Below, piece after piece: positions 43,952 to 51,458 of a stretch of 64,000 nucleotides of DNA. The translations under genes and the position numbers were made by a program. Origin of the DNA: Bacteroidota bacterium (GTDB taxonomy: Bacteria; Bacteroidota; Ignavibacteria; Ignavibacteriales; Ignavibacteriaceae); contig JAJYDC010000013.1 of assembly GCA_021777835.1 (NCBI GenBank), forward strand, positions 19,592 through 83,591. Direction: 5' to 3'. Numbering within the stretch: position 1 is the first letter of the stretch; every line of letters begins with the position of its first letter. The notes under the pieces are model-generated. The model was not told where the DNA came from, searched no databases, and saw only the letters and a list, made by a program, of their open reading frames with translations.

Positions 43952-44914
43952 ATGTACCCAGAATTATTTAAGATTGGCCCATTTACCGTATACAGCTACG
44001 GTTTAATGCTCGGTATATCTTTTATTGTTGCTAGCTATATTCTGAATAAAGAATTTGAAAGAAGAAAACTTAATCCAGCAATAGCTACAGAGATAACTTT
44101 GTTTGCTATTATTTTTGGTATTGCAGGTAGCAAAATTCTTGACCTGATTGAAAATTGGGATTCATTTATAGCAAATCCTTTAAGCGCATTTTCTCCGGGT
44201 GGCTTGACTTTTTATGGAGGATTAATTTTAGCTACGTTTGCAATTTGGATTTATGTTAAAAAGAAAAAAATTCCCTTCCTTGTTGTCGCTGATGCAGTTT
44301 CTCCATCCTTAATATTAGCTTATGGAATCGGAAGAATTGGCTGCCAGCTAGCTGGCGACGGTGATTATGGAACTCCAACTTCTCTTCCATGGGGGACAAT
44401 ATTTGCAAACGGCACTGTAAAACCACATTACGCCTTAATGCAATATTACCTAGATCATCCGGCAGCGGCTCTTCGCGATAATTATTATAAACTTTCATCC
44501 GAAATTATAAAAACAGATGCATATGGTACTATAACTAAGTTTGACGAAACTATCCGTCTTCATCCTGCTCCTATTTACGAATTTTTTGCTTGTCTCTTAA
44601 TTTTTTTCTTTCTTAGATATTTACAAAGAAAAACTACTCCCAACGTCATAACTAAAGATGGTAGCTCAAGCAATTCTGTATGGGCAGACGGCAAGATTTT
44701 TATGCTTTATCTGTTTCTTGCCGGAATTGAACGATTATCCATTGAATTCATTAGATTAAATCCTAAATTACTTTTTGGACTTTCGGAAGCTCAATTAATT
44801 TCAATTGTTTTAATTATAATAGGTGCTATAGGGTTTTATTATTTTTCAGTGAATAAAAACAAAATGGTAAAATTTATTGCTCCACCTTTGACAATTGAAT
44901 CAAAAAATAAATAA
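43952..44914 (+). CDS. lgt: Prolipoprotein diacylglyceryl transferase
   Basis: A 320-residue inner-membrane enzyme that attaches diacylglycerol to the lipobox Cys of prolipoproteins. About seven transmembrane helices are visible. The Lgt signature is IGRIGCQLAGDGDYGTPTSLPWG-like at about residues 126-148, split here as GRIGCQLAGDG then DYGTPTSLPWG; the more common form has N and GExxG, so the loop is a variant. N-terminus FKIGPFTVYSYGLMLG and C-terminal FLAGIERLSIEFIRLNP are conserved too. The lipoprotein at 24079 and BamA partners would be clients. Confidence 0.92.
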   Translation: MYPELFKIGPFTVYSYGLMLGISFIVASYILNKEFERRKLNPAIATEITLFAIIFGIAGSKILDLIENWDSFIANPLSAFSPGGLTFYGGLILATFAIWIYVKKKKIPFLVVADAVSPSLILAYGIGRIGCQLAGDGDYGTPTSLPWGTIFANGTVKPHYALMQYYLDHPAAALRDNYYKLSSEIIKTDAYGTITKFDETIRLHPAPIYEFFACLLIFFFLRYLQRKTTPNVITKDGSSSNSVWADGKIFMLYLFLAGIERLSIEFIRLNPKLLFGLSEAQLISIVLIIIGAIGFYYFSVNKNKMVKFIAPPLTIESKNK

Positions 44915-44959
44915 TATGCCTTTCTCAGAACAGGAATATTAATAATTTAGAATAAATAA

Positions 44960-45688
44960 ATGAATCTTATAATCGGTCGTAAGCCAGTGCTTGAAGCGAT
45001 TAACTCCGGAGAAGAACTCGAACAAATATTTATTCTTTATGGACAGCAAGGTACAATAATTACCGCAATTCGTATTGCAGCAAAGCAAAGGGGAATAAAA
45101 TGTACAGAGGTTCCATTCCAAAAATTTAATTCCCTCTCATCACATCAAAATACACAAGGTATAATTGCCGTTAAATCTGATCATAAATATTCTTCGCTTG
45201 AAGAATTGATTTCTTTATCGAAACAAAAACAATACCCACTGTTGCTGATCTTAGATTCTGTCCAGGATACTCACAATCTTGGGGCAATACTTCGTTCTGC
45301 TGAATGTGCAGGAGTAGATGGAGTTATACTAACAAAGTATAACAGCGCTCCAATTAATGAAACCGTAAATAAAACATCAGCCGGGGCTATATCCTACTTA
45401 AAAATCTGCAGCGTAAATAACCTTTCTGTTTCAATTAAACAATTAAAAGATAATGGTTTCTGGGTTGTTGGATCATCTTTAGACAATTCAAAAAATTATA
45501 ATGAGGTCGATTACAAAATTCCTGTTGCCCTAATTGTTGGAAACGAGGAAAAAGGGATAAGAAAACTTACTGCCGATAACTGTGACTTTATTGTTAGCAT
45601 TCCCATGAATGGGAAAGTCCAATCCTTGAACGTTTCAGTAGCAACTGGGATATTATTGTTTGAAATCCTTCGTCAAAGAAACATTTAA
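44960..45688 (+). CDS. rlmB: 23S rRNA (guanosine-2'-O-)-methyltransferase, TrmH family
   Basis: A 242-residue SPOUT methyltransferase. The N-terminal 75 residues form the RNA-binding L30-like domain (IIGRKPVLEAINSGEELEQI). The catalytic part has motif 1 LDSVQDTHNLGAILRSAECA (Asn and Arg, about residues 98-116), motif 2 ALIVGNEEKGIRKLT and motif 3 IPMNGKVQSLNVSVATGILL forming the knotted SAM site. These are the three TrmH/RlmB motifs. It probably 2'-O-methylates a G in 23S rRNA, but the exact site cannot be read. Confidence 0.93.
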   Translation: MNLIIGRKPVLEAINSGEELEQIFILYGQQGTIITAIRIAAKQRGIKCTEVPFQKFNSLSSHQNTQGIIAVKSDHKYSSLEELISLSKQKQYPLLLILDSVQDTHNLGAILRSAECAGVDGVILTKYNSAPINETVNKTSAGAISYLKICSVNNLSVSIKQLKDNGFWVVGSSLDNSKNYNEVDYKIPVALIVGNEEKGIRKLTADNCDFIVSIPMNGKVQSLNVSVATGILLFEILRQRNI

Positions 45689-45728
45689 TTCCACATTAAA
45701 TCATTTCGCATATAGCAATTGAATTTCT

Positions 45729-45754
45729 TTTTTGGAAATGCATTTTTCCAAAAA
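45729..45754. repeat. Inverted repeat downstream of rlmB
   Basis: TTTTTGGAAA and TTTCCAAAAA form a perfect 10-base stem with a TGCATT loop, 40 bases after the rlmB stop. The T and A tracts lie inside the stem and no T-run follows, so it is not a classical terminator but may slow or stop transcription, or mark the edge of the hydrogenase locus. Confidence 0.55.
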
Positions 45755-45892
45755 GCAAGAATTTAGTTCAATCTTAAATAATTCCGTTTCAAATCTTAAT
45801 TAAAAATCGAATTCCTCAACTGTTTTTGTGGCACTTAATATGAATAGTGACATTTAATAATAAGAGGAAAAAAATGCACTGTAAATATCAGC

Positions 45893-46027
45893 GGAACCAG
45901 AATGAGTTTTTCAATCGTAAAAAGAATTGTTGATTCTTACTAGGGTAAAATTGAAGTAATTACAAAATATCGTCTTGGTTCATACTTCAAAATATTCTTG
46001 CATGCTAACGGTAAGAATAAATTATAG
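45893..46027 (+). pseudogene. Remnant of a histidine kinase C-terminus
   Basis: In one frame this reads GTRMSFSIVKRIVDSY, then an in-frame TAG at 45941-45943, then GKIEVITKYRLGSYFKIFLH and a final TAG at 46025-46027. An intact kinase would have GTGMGLSIVKRIVDSYGGKIEV, i.e. the G2 box and last strands of the HATPase domain. The G2 Gly residues are changed, a stop replaces the Gly-Gly turn, and nothing of the rest of the kinase is visible upstream. It directly precedes a response regulator, the normal place of a partner kinase. I regard it as a decayed copy, not a programmed readthrough. Confidence 0.75.
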
Positions 46028-46088
46028 ACAAAGGGAGGGGGAAAATTAATTTAAATAAGTAGAAAAATAAATAAAAAGAGGATACACA

Positions 46089-46472
46089 ATGGCTTTAATT
46101 GCAATAATCGATGATGACCATGATATACTTGATGCCAGCAGTTTGGTGCTAAACTCCCGAGGCTTCAAAGTAATAACAGCTTTAAATCCTGATGACGGTT
46201 ATAAGATCGTCAAGGAAAATAAACCGGACTTAATCATTCTTGATGTAATGATGAATGAGCCGGATGATGGTTTCTACCTTGCTCAAAAATTCAGGAAAGA
46301 AAAAATCTTAACCCCCATAATTATGTACACCTCTGTATCAAAATCTTTCGGAATGGATTTTGGGGTAAATGAATTAGTCCCGGTAAATGAATTTGTTGAA
46401 AAACCGATTTCACCGGACCAACTAATCGAAAAAGTAGAGGCGCTTTTGTCTCGCAAGGAAGGGAGGAGCTAA
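46089..46472 (+). CDS. Response regulator receiver protein in the hydrogenase locus
   Basis: A 127-residue single receiver domain: IIDDDHDILD acidic pair, Asp in LIILDVMMNEPDDG (about residue 54), a Thr/Ser region IMYTSVSKSFG and Lys in FVEKPISP. It carries no output domain. A loop of about ten residues (SFGMDFGVNELVPVNEF) before the Lys is longer than usual. It ends one base before hydC starts, so it is the first gene of the hydrogenase operon. A sensor kinase lies right after hydA (50085) and a kinase remnant right before it; either may have been its phosphodonor. Confidence 0.9.
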   Translation: MALIAIIDDDHDILDASSLVLNSRGFKVITALNPDDGYKIVKENKPDLIILDVMMNEPDDGFYLAQKFRKEKILTPIIMYTSVSKSFGMDFGVNELVPVNEFVEKPISPDQLIEKVEALLSRKEGRS

Positions 46473-46946
46473 ATGTTAGTCGTTGAAAAAAATAATTTGT
46501 CTTACGAAATAGAAAGAATGGTAAAAGAATACGGAAGTGACCGTCAGTCGCTACTTCAAATTCTTCAAGCAATTCAAAAAAAATATAAACACATTTCTGA
46601 TTTTGCGCAGCAGGAAATCGCCAGACTGATGAATATTCATCCAGTTGAAGTTTATAGCGTTATCAGTTTTTATTCATTCCTTTCTACGGAACCTAAAGGA
46701 AGAAATATTGTCCGTCTCTGCAAAACTATTGCCTGCGATATGGCCGGAAAAGATGCTGTTGAAACTGCTGTAAAGAGAGAACTTGGAATTTCGTTTGGTG
46801 AAACTACTAATGACCAGCGAATTTCGCTCGAGTATACAAACTGCCTTGGCATGTGTGATGAAGGACCGGCGATGCTTATTAATGAAAAAGTTTATACGCA
46901 CCTCGACCCGGAAATGGCAGTCAATATTTTAAATGAAATAAAGTAG
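46473..46946 (+). CDS. hydC: Hydrogenase subunit with NuoE-like [2Fe-2S] domain
   Basis: A 157-residue NuoE/HydC-like protein: N-terminal helical part with QAIQKKYKHISDFAQQEIAR and a thioredoxin-like domain holding the [2Fe-2S] ligands CKTIAC (about residues 85-90) and NCLGMCDEGPAM (about 125-136). It delivers electrons between the NuoF-like flavin subunit and hydrogenase HydA in multi-subunit [FeFe] enzymes. Ribosome site AAGGGAGGAG is strong. It begins immediately after the response regulator stop and ends eight bases before hydB. The pairing with a NuoF-like and a HydA gene makes this hydrogenase assignment firm. Confidence 0.92.
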   Translation: MLVVEKNNLSYEIERMVKEYGSDRQSLLQILQAIQKKYKHISDFAQQEIARLMNIHPVEVYSVISFYSFLSTEPKGRNIVRLCKTIACDMAGKDAVETAVKRELGISFGETTNDQRISLEYTNCLGMCDEGPAMLINEKVYTHLDPEMAVNILNEIK

Positions 46947-46954
46947 GTGAAATA

Positions 46955-48178
46955 ATGGAAACAACTTTAAAAACGAGCAAGAAAAGAACCGGCCCTGTTT
47001 TGTTTTCGAATTACCAACAAGCCGATGGTATTAAAAAAGCCATTGAGCTCGGTAGAGAAAATATTCTTTTAGAACTTAAAAATTCCGGCTTGAAAGGAAG
47101 AGGAGGTGCGGGGTTTTCTACAGCCACAAAATGGATGTTAAGCGCTGCTGCTAACGCTGAAAAAAAATTCATTGTTTGTAACGCTGATGAAGGTGAGCCA
47201 GGTACATTTAAGGATAGAGTACTTTTGCTGGAATATCCAGAACTTGTTTTTGACGGAATGGTCATAGCCGGATTTACCATTGGCGCAAAGAAAGGTATAG
47301 TATATCTTAGAGGAGAATATGAGTATATGCTTCCTTCACTTGAAGGATTTTTGAATAAAATGAAGGAAGAAAATCTTCTCGGAAAGAATATTTTAGAAAA
47401 AGAAGGATTTGATTTTGATATTAACATTAGACTTGGCTCCGGAGCTTATGTCTGCGGTGAGGAAACTGCTTTAATTGAATCACTAGAAGGATATAGAGGC
47501 GAACCGCGAAACCGCCCTCCTTTTCCGGTAAACACCGGTTATCTTGGCTATCCAACCGTTGTCAATAATGTTGAGACTCTAGCATCTATTCCTCATATTA
47601 TTTATAAAGGAGGAGAATGGTTTAAGAAAAATGGTACTGATAAATCCAAAGGCTCTAAACTTTTTTCTGTCTCCGGCGATTGCGGGAAACCTGGTGTTTA
47701 CGAACTTCAATGGGGAACAAAGATAAGTGAGTTGCTTGAAATCGTTGAGGCTAAAAATTGTAAAGCTGTTCAAGTGGGAGGAGCTTCGGGTGTTTGCTTG
47801 CCAAAGTCTCAATTTAACCGGAGCCTTGCCTATGAAGACGCAGCTACAGGCGGTTCAATTATTATTTTTGATGAAAGCAGAAATATGTTAAAGATTCTAA
47901 AAAATTTCATGGAATTTTTTGTAGAAGAATCTTGCGGCCAATGTACTCCGTGCAGAGTCGGAAATACAAAATTGCTCGAAGGCGTAGATAATATTGGGAA
48001 AGGCGAATATACTTTCTCATATATTAATAATCTGAAAGAACTTGGTAAAACAATGCAAGCTGCATCTAAATGCGGGCTGGGGCAGTCTAGTCCAAATTCG
48101 TTTATTTCGATCTTGGATAACTTCAAAGAAGAAATATTCTATTCAAACAGGAAAGGAATTAAAAATGTCAAAGAGTGA
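46955..48178 (+). CDS. hydB: NuoF-like FMN/NAD(H)-binding hydrogenase subunit
   Basis: A 407-residue NuoF/HydB-like flavoprotein. NADH site GLKGRGGAGFSTATKW (about residues 46-61), FMN site NADEGEPGTFKDRVLL (about 75-90), EEYGCGEETALIESLEG-like motif in GAYVCGEETALIESLEG (about 160-176) and a [4Fe-4S] site ESCGQCTPCRVGN (about 328-340) with the later Cys in KCGLGQ (about 370). It lacks the N-terminal thioredoxin-like and C-terminal ferredoxin domains of Thermotoga HydB (over 600 residues). It passes electrons from or to NAD(H) into the HydC/HydA pair. Its end overlaps hydA by 14 bases. Confidence 0.93.
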   Translation: METTLKTSKKRTGPVLFSNYQQADGIKKAIELGRENILLELKNSGLKGRGGAGFSTATKWMLSAAANAEKKFIVCNADEGEPGTFKDRVLLLEYPELVFDGMVIAGFTIGAKKGIVYLRGEYEYMLPSLEGFLNKMKEENLLGKNILEKEGFDFDINIRLGSGAYVCGEETALIESLEGYRGEPRNRPPFPVNTGYLGYPTVVNNVETLASIPHIIYKGGEWFKKNGTDKSKGSKLFSVSGDCGKPGVYELQWGTKISELLEIVEAKNCKAVQVGGASGVCLPKSQFNRSLAYEDAATGGSIIIFDESRNMLKILKNFMEFFVEESCGQCTPCRVGNTKLLEGVDNIGKGEYTFSYINNLKELGKTMQAASKCGLGQSSPNSFISILDNFKEEIFYSNRKGIKNVKE

Positions 48179-50042
48179 AAACATTCGAATACCGGTTAGC
48201 CAACAAGCTTTAATCGTTGAAAAACCTATTGATATTACTGCTATAGGCGGCACGGTCACAATTCAAATTAATGAAAAAAAGGTTTCCGTTCCTTTTGGCA
48301 CAACAATTTTGGATGCTTGCAAAGAAAATCAAATTCATATCCCTACGCTTTGTCATCACCCAGATTTATGCATTGCCGGTGTTTGCAGAATTTGCGTTGT
48401 TGAAGTTGAAGGATTGAGAACGCTTCAAACATCATGTTCATTCCCGGTTACTTCACCAATAAAAATTCATACGTCTACAGAAAAAGTAAGAAAAGCAAGG
48501 AGGCATATTATTGATTTACTTTTGAGCGAACATTACGGTGAATGTTATTCATGCTTTAGAAATGAAAATTGCGAGCTGCAATCTCTTGCAAAAGAATACG
48601 GCGTTGATGGTTACTCGTTTGGACATATTTTAGAACCGAAGTATAAGGTCGATAAATCTTCTGCAGCGGTTATAAGAGATATGAATAAATGTATCTTATG
48701 CAAACGTTGCGTAAGAACTTGCATTGACCTTCAAGAAGTAGGAGTTTTAGAAGCTATTAAAAGAGGACACGATACCCATGTAGGAACATTCCTTGATAAA
48801 CCGCTTGCTGATGTTATATGCATTAACTGCGGTCAGTGTATTAATAGATGTCCAACAGCAGCTCTTCGTGCAAATGATCCTTCAGATGAAATTTGGAATG
48901 CTATTGACGACCCCAAAAAACATGTCGTAATCCAAACTGCTCCTTCACCGCGTGCTGCAATTGGAGAGGAATTTGGAATCGAGCCAGGACATTCATTTAC
49001 CGGAGAGTTAAACACGGCTTTAAGAAGAATTGGTTTCGATAAAGTATTTGATACAAACTTTACTGCCGATTTAACTATTATGGAAGAAGGAACGGAGCTC
49101 ATAAGGCGATTGAAAAAAGTTGTAGTTGAAAAAGATAGTTCCGTAAAGCTTCCGCAGTTTACATCATGTTCGCCCGGATGGATAAAGTTTATCGAACATT
49201 TTTATCCTGAATATTTGGATTATCTTTCATCTGCAAAATCTCCACAACAGATGTTTGGAGCTGTGATAAAAACTTTTTATGCAAAAGAAAGCAAAATTGA
49301 TCCGGCTGATATAATTACTGTTGCTTTGATGCCTTGTGCCGCAAAAAAATTTGAATGTAATCGCCCAGAAATGAACGCCTCAGGTTTTAAAGATGTTGAT
49401 TACGGTTTGACTACAAGAGAAATGGCAAAGATGATTCGCGAAGCTGGGATTCATCTCCCTGAAATGCCGAAGTCGAATTTTGACGAGCCTTTTGGTAATG
49501 CATCCGGGGCAGGACTAATTTTTGGAGCGACCGGTGGTGTAATGGAGGCGGCTTTAAGGACTGTTTATGAACTTGTTACTGGCAGGGAAGTACCATTCGA
49601 AAATCTTCGCATTGAGCCATGCCGAGGTTTTGAAGGAATAAAGCAGGCTTATATAAAATTGGACAATTGCGTTGAAAGTTATAACTTTTTAGAAGGTGTA
49701 GAGTTAAAATTTATAGTTGCGCACGGAACGGCAAATGCAAAGAAAGTTATGGAGATGTTACAGCGTGGTGAATTAAGAGATGTTCACTTTGTAGAAATTA
49801 TGGCATGTCCGGGCGGTTGCCTTGGCGGCGGCGGACAGCCAATTCCTACATCCGAAGAAATAAGAAGAAAAAGAGCGCAAGCAATTTATGAAGAAGAGGA
49901 GGGTTTGCCGGTTAGAAAATCGCACGAGAATGTTCACATAAAATACATTTATGAAAATTTCTTGACCGATGGACCGTGTGGAGAACTTTCACATAAACTT
50001 CTTCACACCCATTATACTAAAAGAGGAAAATATATTTCCTGA
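48165..50042 (+). CDS. hydA: [FeFe] hydrogenase catalytic subunit (group A, multi-cluster)
   Basis: A 625-residue enzyme starting at ATG 48165 (the longer frame to 48042 lies in hydB and is not used). Clusters in order: [2Fe-2S] by Cys63, Cys74, Cys77 and Cys91; His113/Cys117/Cys120/Cys126 cluster; two [4Fe-4S] by Cys166-CysILCKRC-type and Cys209-CINC-type groups (CILCKRCVRTC and CINCGQCINRCP). H-cluster motifs: FTSCSPGW (about 322-329; the usual form is TSCCPxW), MPCAAKKFE (Cys381) and EIMACPGGCLGGGGQP (Cys538, Cys542). C-terminal helix with HVKIKYIYEN follows. It makes or oxidises H2; with HydB and HydC it may do this with NAD(H) and ferredoxin together. Confidence 0.96.
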   Translation: MSKSENIRIPVSQQALIVEKPIDITAIGGTVTIQINEKKVSVPFGTTILDACKENQIHIPTLCHHPDLCIAGVCRICVVEVEGLRTLQTSCSFPVTSPIKIHTSTEKVRKARRHIIDLLLSEHYGECYSCFRNENCELQSLAKEYGVDGYSFGHILEPKYKVDKSSAAVIRDMNKCILCKRCVRTCIDLQEVGVLEAIKRGHDTHVGTFLDKPLADVICINCGQCINRCPTAALRANDPSDEIWNAIDDPKKHVVIQTAPSPRAAIGEEFGIEPGHSFTGELNTALRRIGFDKVFDTNFTADLTIMEEGTELIRRLKKVVVEKDSSVKLPQFTSCSPGWIKFIEHFYPEYLDYLSSAKSPQQMFGAVIKTFYAKESKIDPADIITVALMPCAAKKFECNRPEMNASGFKDVDYGLTTREMAKMIREAGIHLPEMPKSNFDEPFGNASGAGLIFGATGGVMEAALRTVYELVTGREVPFENLRIEPCRGFEGIKQAYIKLDNCVESYNFLEGVELKFIVAHGTANAKKVMEMLQRGELRDVHFVEIMACPGGCLGGGGQPIPTSEEIRRKRAQAIYEEEEGLPVRKSHENVHIKYIYENFLTDGPCGELSHKLLHTHYTKRGKYIS

Positions 50043-50084
50043 TTCTTTAATAGATTGACATACGTTTAAAAAATTAGGAGAAGC

Positions 50085-51458
50085 ATGGTCAACTTAATTC
50101 CCGCATGGGCTCAACATTTTGATGCATTCTGGGATGCAATTCAGAGGCGCAACCTCTGGTTTATCAAATTGCGCTACGGCGCGGTAATAATGCTTCTCAT
50201 GTTTTTGTTTCTTACGGAGTTTTCGCTTGGATTAACATTTTCTAAAGTTCAGAGCACAGCATTGATCGTAATTACCATTATGATTCAACTTTACAATTTG
50301 ATTCTTCACCTAAAAATAAAATCAATAAGGTGTGACTCCGACAAATTTAATCCCCTACATTTTTCTTTGGTCCAAATGCTTCTTGATTTGATTGCTCTTG
50401 GAATGATAGTATACTATACAGGCGGGATCGAAACCCCTCTTTTCATGCTCTTCATTTTTCATATGATTATCGGAAGTCTAATCCTCCCTGGCTTCATTAT
50501 TAACTCGATAGCTATTGCAGTAATTTTCTATTTTATTGCTTTAACTATTGGCGAATATTTTGGCTTAATTCAGCATCAGGCAATAATCGGATTTTTGAAA
50601 GTTCCGCTTTACAATAACCTAAAGTTTGTAATAGTTTATGATACTATTTTTTCATTTGTCATGATTATGAGCGTCGTTCTTGCAAACACAATTGCAAGCC
50701 AATTATATAAAATGGAACAGCAGCTCGTCGAGTCGATAGATAAATTAAATCGTGCCGAGGTAGAAAAACAAAATTATGTAATAGGCTTAGTACACGAAAT
50801 TAAATCGCCTCTAGTTGCGGTTCATTCGTATCTCGATGTAATTTTGCAAAAATTTCTTGGACCAGTAGATAAGAAGGTTGAGGAGAAATTAATTCGTGCA
50901 CGTTCCCGCTCTGATGAAGCTATTAATATGGTCAACGATGTTCTAAAAGTATCGAAACTTCGTTTGTTAGATGAAATCTCGGTTGGGAAAATTGAAATTA
51001 AAGAATTGGTTGAGGCTTTAATAAATAATTTTCAAGATGCGATTAGCTTAAAAAATATTAAATTAGATTTTTTCGACAACAGGAAATTGTTTTCAGAAAT
51101 TACTGGCGATAAATTCCTTTTGGAAATTGCATTTTCTAACTTGCTTAGTAATGCGATAAAATATGTTAGTCAAAATGGTAAAATCCAAATTATACTTTCT
51201 AACAGGAATTCCGGAATAGAATTAGAATTTTGTGATGACGGAATAGGTATTCCCTCAAATGAACTTCCGAAAATCTTTAATGATTTTTTCCGCGCTTCAA
51301 ATATAAAAAGTAAAAATTACGAGGGAAGCGGGCTTGGTCTATCGGTAGTGAAACATGTAATTGAAAAGCACGGTGGTAAAATTGAAGCAATTAGTCCATC
51401 AAGATTAGGGAATAAAAATAACCCGGGATCAGCATTTTTTATATTTTTGCCGGTTTAA
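50085..51458 (+). CDS. RegB-like membrane histidine kinase
   Basis: A 457-residue kinase with about six transmembrane helices in residues 25-205. One loop has YYTGGIETPLF (about 110-120), close to the GGxxNPF quinone-binding segment of RegB/PrrB redox kinases, but with Thr and Leu at the Asn and Phe positions. HisKA has His237 in GLVHEIKSPLVAVHSYL; ATPase: LLSNAIKYVSQNG, DDGIGIPSNE, GSGLGLSVV. The redox-active Cys of RegB is not found near the His. It lies 42 bases after hydA with a ribosome site AGGAG, so it is a candidate sensor for the single receiver upstream of hydC and for the redox state of the hydrogenase system. Confidence 0.85.
   Translation: MVNLIPAWAQHFDAFWDAIQRRNLWFIKLRYGAVIMLLMFLFLTEFSLGLTFSKVQSTALIVITIMIQLYNLILHLKIKSIRCDSDKFNPLHFSLVQMLLDLIALGMIVYYTGGIETPLFMLFIFHMIIGSLILPGFIINSIAIAVIFYFIALTIGEYFGLIQHQAIIGFLKVPLYNNLKFVIVYDTIFSFVMIMSVVLANTIASQLYKMEQQLVESIDKLNRAEVEKQNYVIGLVHEIKSPLVAVHSYLDVILQKFLGPVDKKVEEKLIRARSRSDEAINMVNDVLKVSKLRLLDEISVGKIEIKELVEALINNFQDAISLKNIKLDFFDNRKLFSEITGDKFLLEIAFSNLLSNAIKYVSQNGKIQIILSNRNSGIELEFCDDGIGIPSNELPKIFNDFFRASNIKSKNYEGSGLGLSVVKHVIEKHGGKIEAISPSRLGNKNNPGSAFFIFLPV

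Larger units (their letters stand above)
45689..46088. other. 400-base region with a hairpin and a kinase remnant
   Basis: No intact gene. A stable inverted repeat (45729-45754) and a decayed histidine-kinase tail (45893-46027) are listed separately. Between the remnant and the next gene is a purine-rich stretch with AGAGGA at about 46077-46082, the ribosome site of the response regulator at 46089. Confidence 0.6.

Noticed and set aside
48042..48164. Upstream extension of hydA into hydB
   Set aside because: The extra 41 codons are in another frame of hydB and do not resemble HydA; ATG 48165 gives the natural start of the protein.
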